A stretch of 38,800 nucleotides of DNA, taken from a virus. This document shows, in pieces, positions 16,916-28,900 of this stretch. The notes under the pieces were generated by a model. It worked only from the letters and a program-made list of their open reading frames with translations, made no database searches and was not told where the DNA came from. Position numbers and translations under genes: made by a program. The stretch lies in IMG/VR virus record IMGVR_UViG_3300009183_000184, positions 1 through 38,800 of that record. One strand, 5' to 3'. Numbering within the stretch: position 1 is the stretch's first letter; every line of letters begins with the position of its first letter.

Positions 16916-19900
16916 TGACCCGCTTTTCCAATCAGGTAAGCAATTCCTAAAGACACAAGCAACTCCAGCGGCAAAGCCCGCTAGTATGCCTATGGGGGAA
17001 TCGCCCCAGCCTTCAGGAGACGGCATTAACTATGAAGATATTGCCAGTGGGCAAGGCAATCATGCTTGGTCTCAGTATGCTAATATTGCAGATGTTAAGG
17101 GTCCAACATCACTTAAGGCACAACAGATAACCAGTCTTAGTGACGAGCAACTAATGGATGCTGTTAAGGCTCCGTTAAGCGGTGAAGAAGTAGCCATGAA
17201 GATGGCGGCTCTTCAAGCCGCTGGTAAGAGAGTTGATGCTTCTACAATTTCAAAGGAAGAGTTTGAAGCATACGACCCTTGGCGTGAAAAACAGCATTTT
17301 AACTTCATGGGTGCTGTTGCTGAAGGTGCAATGTCGGCTGTTAAGGACATTGGCAAAGGTGTGTATTCTGCTGGTACTGACTGGAAGAAACTAGGCTTGG
17401 CTGTTGGCCTTTCTGCTGTTTCATCTCCTGTAGTTGGCTTTGGTGTTGCTTATGGTTCTTCTTTGCTTGAGGGTGCGGCTAGAGGAACAAGAGATTTAGG
17501 CGGTCTTGCTGTTATGGCGGCTAACCATCCTGGGTCTCCTCTTTATAGAATGTTTGTAAACCCTACAAACGATATGAATAAGAAGTATGAAGACTTCTTG
17601 GACCTTGCTAAGTGGAATGCGGATTCTGAAGACATTATTTCTGGTAAGAGTAATGCTTTAATGCCATCAAAGGAGACATATGAAAAACTTTTTGGTAGAG
17701 CATTTGGTAATCAAGTCGATGAATTTATTGGCGTTAACAAGGAACTTGCAACTGCGGCTTCTTATTTCCTAGACCCTACAACACTGTTGATGTTTGCACC
17801 TGCCAACATTGGCGAGAAAATATTTGGCAAGGCGGCGGCGGCGGCTATTAAGTCTGGTGAGGCTGGCAATACCCTTGGTCATGCTATGTCTGCTACTGCA
17901 TCTAGGAACGCTTTTAAGGCAAGTTGGCTTAACTCCCTTGGTGAGAATATGGTTAAGTTCTCTGAAGCCGCAACAAAGCCTATTGATGCCATGTTTGATA
18001 GCATCACGAGGAATGCCGAAGCCGTAACTGGTGCAAGGTCTTCTATTTCCCATGGAGGTACAGTCCGTGTATCCAGAGTTGGTGCTGGTCATGGTGGTAC
18101 AAAGGGACCGACATCTGTCGTTCATGCTGGGATGGGTGCGTTAGGTATGTACTCACTCTTTCACATTCCATATGCTTTACCTATTACATCAGTATACGCT
18201 GGTCTTAAGGGTGTAGGTATGATTGGAGAAACTATTCTTGATGTTGGCAGGAAGGGATTAGAACACAGTTCTACGGTTATGGGTAAGGCTATTAAGGCAT
18301 CACTTCCAATCACAATGTACATGCAAGACCTTGCAAAGACCGCAGTTCATGGTGGCGTGTTTGGTGGTCTTATCGGATATGCGGCTAGTGGCGAAGAAGG
18401 TGCGGCTGGCGGTATCGGAACTGGAGCCGCTCTTGGGGCTATTGGTCACAATGTAGGCTATGCCTATGGAACTTTTAGCGGTCAGTTTGCTAAAGAGGCT
18501 CTATATAAAGAATTTGACAATCACTTTAATGATTTAAAAGAGAAAGGACATATCTTGAAGCATGACCGAGTCCGTGAATTTATTGAAAGAATTAGGGACG
18601 ACCATGGTGATGAAGAAGCAATTCGTGCTATGTCTCATGTGATGGCTCTCGAGAAGAGTAAGAACACGGCTGTTGCATACATGGGTTACAAGGATTTCCT
18701 TGGTGCTTTGGCTAACGACCCTAAGATGTGGGAGTCTGTCATTGGTGAGAATGGTCCTGAAAGAAAACTTTCTCCTACAGGAGAGGTGTTACATAGTGCA
18801 ATGAGGGGAGTTGTGGAAATGGATGGGATTGGAAATGTAGTTAGAGATGGCAACGGAGACCCTATTTTACTTGGAAGGCGTGAGCGGGTAGAGTCACTAA
18901 GACTTACGGAAAAAGATAAAGCCCTTATTGGACCAATGCCTGAACAAGAAGGTGGCGTTGTTAATCCAAATCAAGCCGCTTGGAACGGACTATTCCTAGG
19001 TAAAGATGGCAAGAGTAGCCCTATTAAGATATTTACTGATGGCGAGACAGGCAGAAACCATATTATAATTAACACTGACATGATGGTTGGTGTGCGTGAT
19101 AAGTACGGTAACCCTGTTTACGATACGGCTTTCCGTGAAGGTAGAAGAGCCAATATGGACAAGTCTCAAGACATTCGTGTTCAAGAAACAACTGAAGGAC
19201 CAAGAGTCAGAAGGGAAGAACTACGCAAGAAACCTTGGTTGCTTGAACCAGAAGGTCTTGACGAGTACGGCATGCCCCTGCGGTCTAAGAAGGAAAGAAC
19301 TGTTGCGTATCCTGATGACAGCGTGATTGGCCCTATGCCACCAGAAACTAAGATGGTTTCTAAGAAGTCCGCTGGCGACATCGGTCCAATGCCAGCAGTT
19401 GAAGTTATTTCTGGCAGAAAAATGGTTCAGGCTAAGACTGCTCCTCTTGGAGAGTTGTGGCATGCAATGAACAATGCCTACAGAAAGATTAACCATGGGC
19501 AAGAGATTACAAACTCCGTCCGTGATTGGCTCATCGGCTCTGGCGGTAAGGCTGGAAGAGCATTCTCTGACCGAAAACAAACAGTCCAGTTCATGCACGA
19601 TGTGTATAGAGCCATTGGTGGTGCTTCCAGAGATGGAGAAACTGGGTACAACGGAGCATGGAGAAAGGCTATTAGTGAGTTTGAACAGACTGGTGAGGTT
19701 AAGTCCCCAGAAGTTCAGAGAGCATTTAGAGATTTTATTGAAGAACTTGGTGAATCCATGTTCATTGGTTGGGAAAGCGGTAAGCCATTTGACTATGTAT
19801 ACAGAGGTGGAGACCTAGGCTTTGCTAGAAACCTTGTTGAAAGCGTCAAGGACTCTTTCTTTAACCGCTCGCTTCGTGAAGCAACCAATCTTGGTGCTGA

Positions 19901-22900
19901 CATTAGAAGCAGAGACTTCTTTATTAACTGGTTCAAGGAAGCAAAGGATGGACGCAAGTTCAGAATGGACCCTATCCTTGAGAGTTCCTTTAATGACCTT
20001 GTTCGTTGCTATAGAGACAATGAAATGAAGGATGCTGGCTTGAGAAGAACAGACCTCAACTCCCTTACATCCGCACAACTCAAGAGACAGGCTGAAACAT
20101 ACGGCTTTGAAGACAGGATTGAGATGGACGAAAAGGGTAACTACAAACTTAAGTCAGATGAAAAGTATAACGCTGAACAATTTGCTAAGGCTCAGGAAAT
20201 GGGAATGGAAATGGCACATACATTCCAGACCAACCCAGACCTATTTAATGGCGTAGATGTTCAAGTTGTAACAGACGGAGATGCCAGAGTAGGTACTGTT
20301 GAGTCTAACTTTGTGGCACTTGATGCCGCTAGTCGTGACCCTAATACATCTACAGCCGACACGCTGGCTCAGCGTAGAGGTGCTTTCTTGTTCCAGAATA
20401 AAGATTTTGCAGATGTAGGCGTTGGGATTGACGAAATGCTTACGGCTCAGGCCGAGCAGGTTTATACCAGTGGGGTTTATGCACCACGCACAAAGGGTAG
20501 TTTTGGTGCTAGAGGCAGACCGAGAACTACACCTACTGGCAAACTTCAGGCAGACTTGCTTGAGGCAATGAAGACTGGCAAGAAACTTATCCTTAGGGGT
20601 GTTCCAAACGAAGCCTTATTTGCTATTATCCAGAAGCATGTTCCTAAAAGCGTGTCTGATAACATTAGGCTTCTTGCTCCGCTTATCATTGATGGTGGCA
20701 TTTCTACCGATAATGTTGCTAGAGGTCAGTACCATGGCTTTACTCAGGTAGATAAGGATGGCGTTAAGCGTAACAGAAAAACAGGCGACTCCTTTAATGC
20801 TAGAGAAGTAACATTTGTACCTTACAATTTAGAACTCAGTTGGACTCTTGACAACATCAAGAACCCAGAAATTAATTATGAGCGGGCTCACTTAGCCTAC
20901 AATGTCCAGTCAATGGATATTGATGCTTTTAATAGAAGAATGCATATTCTTTGGAATGAGAGTCCTGAACTTCATGCACTGTATGGAGACATTCAGCAAT
21001 TCATTGACCACACCTATAGAACTGTTGACGAATACAGTGCCAGCAAGGAAATTCCTGCTGTTGATTTCTTCGGGGAAGGTGAAAACGCTAGACAAAAGCG
21101 TAAGTATGTTGTTGCCGCTATTGGTGCATCTCCTAACATTGCTCACCACATGGCTTATAGTCTTGCTGAAGCCGAATGGCATTCGTACCAGTATCAGGAC
21201 AGGAAGCAACAGCAGAACCATCCTTGGCAGAGATTTAGACTTGATGGCTTGACTGGCTTGCAGTCAGTTGACGGAGAGCGGGCTAGAGTGCGTATCAATG
21301 AGACGCAGTATTACAGAAGTATGGTTCCTACGCCTACCTCTGAGGCTGGCTCCATGTGGGTTGATAGTGCTGGTAAGTCAGTGATGTATCAACCTGCTGA
21401 CGGAATAACTCCTGACCTAAGTAAAGTGCCTAACATGAGTCCTCAGAAACTTGGACGCAGGTACGACATGAACTCTGAACAGTGGAAGACAGGTTTTATT
21501 GGAAGAGCCGCAGAAGAGCAACCTACTTGGGTTGATAAGGGAACACCTATGGGGAAGATTGAAACACTTAAGGATAAGGTAGTTGAATTTAAAATTAACC
21601 CAAAGGCTGGAACTGTAACCCTTGAAATAATGACAAAGAAGGGTGGAGAGTCTGTTTCTCATGTTTACGCTGAAGCGTCTAAGGACGGCAAGCGTATAAG
21701 CCATGTAGCGGTTTCAACAATGCCTTCTTGGTTAAGGCGTGGCTATGGTGATGTTGCTTATTCTGAGTTAATTGAAAGAGTAAGAGCGATGGATTTTAAG
21801 GCTTTTGATGGAGAGATTATAAATTCAGCCGCCTTGCCAATGCGTCTTAGAAATAATCGTTTTGGTCATGGAGGTACTTTTATTGTTGGACCTGACTGGA
21901 CGACCATTGTCGATAAGGCTACACAGGCTGAAGTTGTTAGGAGACTTGATAATGATATTGACCTTGGAGTTGAGCATCAAGGCGTAAGAGTTAGTTCGCC
22001 TATTGTTGGTTCTGCATTCTACCAGACGGCTGAGATTGGTGATGGTCCTATCCCCATTAACATGGAGACAATGAAGGACTTTAATCAATCTACAACAGAC
22101 AAGCCTTATAACGCTGATGCTGTTGCTAAGCGATTGAATGACCCACTTGCTCTAGTCAAAGAACTTAACAAACAGAATGAATTTAGGCCCAATAAATCTA
22201 AGCCATTATTCCAACCAGCAGACACATTTGGTGCTAAGTCTCAAGACGAAGCGGACTTCCTTAGAAGTAACTACAAGTGGGCTAACGAGGAAGCAAAGGA
22301 CATTTTTGAGTCTGAAGCGTTAAAGCGTTTTGCTAACCAATTCCGTGTAGGACAGGAACCTGTGACTGTAGTTAAGTGGGCATTGGAAGAGTGGAAGCGT
22401 GTACATGGAGACACTGATGTGTACAACTCTCAGTTTGTTACTGGCAGACCTGTTGTTTTAATTGGAACTCACGGCACTCAAGGTGCTGATTTAATGAAAA
22501 CAATGACATTTAGAGGCGATAAGATAGGCTCTAACACAGATACTGACACAGCAAAGAAGGGTATATTCCATGCAGGTACTCAAGCAACATCTGGCACATA
22601 CGGACGAGTTGTGTCTAGTATGTATGAAGTGCGTTCTAATCTGACTAAGGCAGTAAGTTTGTTAGATTGGAGTCCTAAAGCGGCTTCTGAAAGCAAAATT
22701 AGAGAAGCGGCAAGAAACATGAGGGAATCCATAATGCAATACATGAGTTTAGGTGCAGATGAAAAACAAGCAATTACATTCCTTGAAAGTAGATTTAACG
22801 AAAATCTTTCTGAATACTTTGGTAATACTGTATTTGACTCAATTAAACCATCGCTTAAGGGTGAAATCATTAAATATGCCAATAACCTAGAAAGTTACGC

Positions 22901-25900
22901 TAAAGCCTTTGAAGCCGAGTTCCAAGAAAAGAACAGACAACAGGTTCGGTCTGTTATTGGATACAAGAATCCGCTAGTTGTTGATTATAAAGGTGCTATT
23001 TGGCATCCAATGAATGATGCTAATCTTATTAATTCTGCAATTGCAAATGGACACGATGGTTTAATTGTCTTGAATACAAGAGATTCTTATAGTGGAGTTG
23101 GCTATGAAGACAATTTATATGTAACATTAAAGGAAAACAGAGGCACTCATATTGCAACAATTGACTCATCCCTTACAGGCAAAGCAAAGAACCGTGGGCT
23201 TGGAGGTCAAGAGGGTGGCAGATGGTTGCAACAGCCGTCTGACGATGTGCTACCTGCTGGTGCATTCGGACCTAATAACCCTGACACTGTGAGACTTGCT
23301 AGAGCGTATAAGACTACTACTGGCCTTGCCACTGGTGACGGAAAATTTGTTATTAAACTTAACCCTAACAAGTCGTTTAAGATTGGTAGGGAATACGACA
23401 TCCTTAAGCACGACCCTTACAATCCTAAGGTTAGGGCGGCTTACAAGGCTTTTGGCGATGAAACGCTGGTGCAGATGCAACACATCATTGACGCTGGTTA
23501 TACCCCAGAGATGCATGGTTTGAACAGTGAGCCTTATTCTAGAAGTGCCGATGCCATTGCAGACATTAGAAACAATAAGCGTCTCAAAGTTCTTTCCACT
23601 GATAAAGCCTACGGCACATCAGCAGTTTCTGCAAAAGATATTACTGAAAATCCGTTACTAGCAATGTCTAAGTTTAAGGACGCTAATGGAGTTCCGATGC
23701 GTGTTCTTGATGTGTTTAGGTTTGTGCATGATTTCTTTGGTCACAGTGAGCGTGGCAATGGGTTTGGTCAACTTGGAGAAGAGAACGCATGGGATGTCCA
23801 CGCCAGAATGTATAGCCCTCTTGCTAGACGAGCAATGACAACTAGCACTAGGGGTCAAAACTCTTGGGTTAACTTTATCCATGAACCTAACATGGAAATT
23901 AATAGGAAGCGTGACATGGTCCGTGGTCTTATTCGTGATGGAAGAGTTGCTGAAGCAATGGAAATCCAAAAAACTATTGGTTCAATTCGTTTTGCTGACC
24001 AGAAGATTGGCCTGATGCCTGAGTGGGTTAGCAGACTTGATGAAGAGTTGACACCAATTGAACGACAGGTGTATGGTACGCATGCTACTTCCGAGAAGAC
24101 ATTTGGTCTTTATCAGAATGCAGACGGAGACTCTCATTCTATCCATAGCCCTGAGGCTGAAGAATTTGCTAGAATCGGTAAGGAGTCTCAGGCCGCATCT
24201 AAGTTTGGTACATCAGTAGACATGAAGAATGCAGACGGCTACAAGGGACACACATTGCTTATGTCTGGTGAAGGTAAGGCTCAGGCTTCTATCTCTCCTT
24301 CTGGCGAACTTGGTTCTGTCATTAAGGGTGTCAGTGGTACGGCAAGCGATGTTGAGGCTGTGGTTAAAGCCGCACTATCAACTGGCAAGGTCAGATGGCT
24401 TAACGCCTTTGACACTGTCCTCCCTAGTATGTACGATAAGTTTGGCTTTGAGGCAGTTGCTAGATTGAAGTTTGTTGACGACTACAGACCTGACGGCTGG
24501 GATTATGTCAAGTATGCTAAGTTCAATAGCGGTAGACCTGATGTTGTCTTCATGGCTTATGTCGGTGAAGGCAGGGCTACCCCTTACGAGCGTAACGCCC
24601 GCAAAATACCTACGCTGTTGTCCTATGACGATGCCGTTACACTTACACAGGAGAAGGCTCAGCATGCCAGAGACAATGGCTACCTGATGCAACCTGCCGA
24701 TATGAGCGGGCCTGACCCAGTCAAATTTGAGAACCTCAGGAGCGACACCAAGAAAGACTTAGCGTTTCGTGATGCGATATTTGATTATGCTGAGTTTGTT
24801 AGAATGACAGACGAGCGTATCAAGGCCAGCCAAGAGCCTATGAATAGAGGTCAAATCCTTGCTACTTGGTTCAGGAAGAATGTTGACAGAACTGGTGGTG
24901 GTCAATCTCCTATGACTTGGAACTATGCTGTTGGTGCTGAAGGTAAGCGTATCCCTATTGAAGAGTTCACAAGAGAACACCTTGATGAACTTAAGGATGA
25001 GATAGCCAGAAAAGACCCTAACTTTAAAAAGGTTTACTCTGAATGGGAAAAGACTGTTGGAGAACTGTATACTACAGAGGCTGACAAACTTGCCGCAGAA
25101 CTCAGGGCTCAAGTTGAAGCAGAACAAGCACAGCATACGAATCAAATTCTTGCTGGTGAAACAGGGACACAGAGAGGCAAGCGTCTTGCAAGAGAAAAGT
25201 ATCTCGCAAAGGTACTAGATGCTATATCAAATAAAAAGGCAAGAGGTAGAATTACTTCTGTTGAGTCTATCTTTAGGTCAAACAAAAAGGCCGCAGAAAA
25301 CAGAAGGGCTATACTTGAAGCAAAAGACAAAATGCAACAGCGTCAGGGTAAGTTAAAGGACATAGTTGAACTTGAATTTGTTAATGAAAATGAAGATGCA
25401 GAAAGAAGAGGAATTACTAGGGATAGCGATGAGTATCCTCACAAGGATTTGGCAGAAGACATTGCACAAGAAGTAGACCTTCGTATCGCAGAAGAAGAAG
25501 CACAGGCAGTTCGCAAAAAAGAAAACCTTGCCGACCCAGACCAAGTGGATGAAACAACTGAAATTGAGCCAGAAGGTCTTTCAAAGGAAGACTATGAGAA
25601 ACTTGCAAAATCAAGAGAAGAAAGAAGAAAGGCAAGTGGAGAACGAAGCACTTCTGAAATGTTCTTTGTTGCAGATGAAGAGACTGGAATTGTTCAGGAA
25701 GATAAGATTCTTAAATATGAACCGTTTACGCCAGAAGAAATTGAAAGACTGTTGCGTCAAGAAAATAACAAATCATTTGAAGAAGGTGGGTTCAGGACTT
25801 ATGATGAAACACCCAAGGAGGGAAGCACTACATCTGAATTTGACTATGAACTACAAAGAAGAATAGCCTACAATAATAAACTTGCTGAGATTAAGAAACT

Positions 25901-28900
25901 TACTGAACAAGGACTTGCAAAGGGAAATGGTGTTAATCTAAACACAGGCACTAACTACAGGGTTGGTTCACTTGAGTACCTTGCTCATTATAAGTATGCA
26001 AATTCCGTATGGTTTAATGCAGAGGGTGAATCTATCTTGAGAGAAATTAACGATGGAAAAACAGTTACTACCATTGAAGGCATTGTTGATAGAAGATTCC
26101 TTAACGAAAAGATTCCAGACACGGAAATAACAATTAAGATTGCTGGTCAACCTGATATAAAGAAAAACTTTAGAGATTTGCCAGAGAAGGTAAGGGCAGA
26201 ACTTCTTGATGAAACAAAGGCTAAGCCTGTTTATCCTCCTGAATATCAAGCAGTCATTGACCATAAGCGTATGTTGCTTGATAAATTGCAAAACGCAGAC
26301 ACTAGGCTTTCTACTCCACTTGAGCATTTAATGCCGTTGTTTGGATTGTTTTCCTTGTGGGGCTTCGATGTCAATGAAGCATTAATTTCAAAGGACTTTG
26401 TAGCAGGACATACTGAAGGTGCTATCCCACTTAATGCTACTGGTGCTGAAACCTTAAGGGCTGTACTTTCACAGAGTGGAGTTCTCTTTACTGGATTTGA
26501 TAAACCTGCTAGGTTTACGGATGCACTCAAGGAGTTGCCTGACTTAATGACAACAACCATGGAGGTTCTTTCTGAAATGAGAGAGGGTGCTTACTATGCA
26601 AAGAGAGATAGTAAAGGTAAGATTATTGCAACAAGTGATATTTACTTAGGTAGAAAAGATAACATTACCCTTGACCCCAAGACAATGGAACCGATTAAGG
26701 TGAAGGGTGAGAATCCATTAATCACCGAGTGGCTTGATACTTATCTTGCTAGATACCCAGAGAATAGACATCTTGTTGCTACAATAGTTGAAGGAGAAAC
26801 AAAATCTCCTCTTACCAAGAAAGAATTAGACCGTAAAATTGATAATAGATACAAAGGCAATAATGGTCTGAAGGAGCAATTCCAGAAGAGAAACGGAAGA
26901 AATCCAAACCCCGAAGAGGCTAAAGCAATTCGTGAAAAGATTAGCAAAGAAGTCATTGCTAAACATGAGTTAAAACAACTTGTTGGAAGACCTGAATTCG
27001 TTGGTTCATTCCTAGACGACAGTAGAGGCAAGAAGAATGTCAATTACGGAGACAAGCCTAGCATTGAATATAGAGCATACCTTGAACTTAAGAAACAAAA
27101 CGATGCTCAAGTAGCAAAGAAAGGTGGCAAAGGTTTTAGTGAGATTGCCCTGAAAGATGCGGCAAGACAGACTGCCAAAGAAATAAGATATGAATTCATT
27201 GAGTACATGTTTGACCAGATGAATGCTTATGTTCTTGAACAGGCAGATGTATTTGAAGAAGGCCAAGGACTAATCCCGAAGGATTACAAGACCATACAAG
27301 CAGAACGAAGAAGTCAGGCTAACTACAGGGCTGATACCAGAAGCAAGGCCGTTGCTGATGCCCATGAAGGTGAAGCGGCTAACCTTTCCTCTACACAGGA
27401 AGGTACTGGCGGCATGGGAAGACCTGCAAGTGAGGATGTTTCTACGACTACCAGAGAATTTACTACGGAAGAAGTTGGTGCTACAAAAGAAGCGGAAGTT
27501 GAAATCAAAAGAACTTGGAGAGAACAGGCTGACGCTAAGGGTACATTCCAAGACTCTGAAGGTAAGGGTAAGATTGTCGTATTTGAAAAGAATGTTGGCA
27601 TCAAGGGTGACAAGACTGCTTACAAAGTGTACATCGGTGACAGAATGGTTGGTGGTGCTGTAGGTCTTGATGAAGCCCAGAAGATGTTTGAAACACAACT
27701 TGCTAAGTTTGAAGCCGAAGGTGGCATTGCCAACGAAGCACAAGCCGAGGTTGCTATAGAACAGCCAACACAGGCAACCCCTGTTGCTCAAACCCCAGCA
27801 ACGCATCCGCTTGGCGAAGGATACCTAGCCATGATGAGAGCCGCTGAAGGCGAAGACCAAGGTGCATTTGAGGCTATCCTTGCAGGGAAGAAGGATGCTC
27901 CTGTCAAACCTGTAGCGGAAACAAAGCCTGTTACTAAACCTGTTGAGCCTAAGCCTACGGCTGAAGCACCTAAGAGTAAGTTGTCTGAAAAACTTCAGGG
28001 TCTTACTACTACAAAGTACTTCTTAACTGAACAAGGCAGTAGAGGAATGATTGAGAAAGAAGGACCGACATGGTTCCTTGACAAAAAACATGACGGAATG
28101 GAACTTGCACAAAGGCTTAGAAAGAGATGGTCTATAATTAGCGATGCAGGTAAGCGTATTGCTGTTGAAAGAATTAATCGCACCCTGAAGGAAGTTAAGG
28201 ACAGAACTGTAAGGCAAAAGGAATGGATGAAAGAACCTGAACAGCGAAAGAAGGATGCTGAACTTGCTCTTCGACTGATACAGCAAAATAAGGATGGAAC
28301 TAACCTGACTAACGCTGAGTTTGCAGAAGTTGAAAAGACTGATAAATATAAAAAGATTAGAAAAGAATACGATGACGCAGTTGAGGCATACAACGAAGCA
28401 TACAGCAAGAGGGGCAATCCGTTTGATGATGTTATAGATATTCTCGCAGAGGAAATTGACGCAGAGCCAGAAACTCCTACCACAAAGCCAGCCCAGCCCG
28501 CTTCCTACAAACAGAACACGACAGCAACGCCTCTTCCGTTTGCTGGGTACGATACCCCTATTGGTCCTGAGCGTCCACCGCTTGCCTCGCCCTCACCTAA
28601 GCCTGTTGCTAAACCTGTAACCCCTACTGCTAAGCCAAAGCCTAAGCCCGCAACTCCTGCTGTTGAAGCAGTCAAGACTCAGAACGCTACGGCTCAGGTT
28701 AAGAAAATTGTACAGACGCAAGTTGCACAGGCTCAAGTTAAACCTGTCAATCAGGTTGGTGCATCTCAAGTTGTACTTCAAACCCAAGGTCCGCTTGCGG
28801 CTTCTACTAGGGAAAACCTTGACCACACCCAGTCTGTTCTTGGCATCAAGGACCACTTGACGCTTAAGATGAATGGAACTAGGATTTCCACAGCAGACAA

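Noticed and set aside
17829-17846. GGC trinucleotide run
   Set aside because: It encodes a short Ala run in a helical segment; too short to be a meaningful repeat element.
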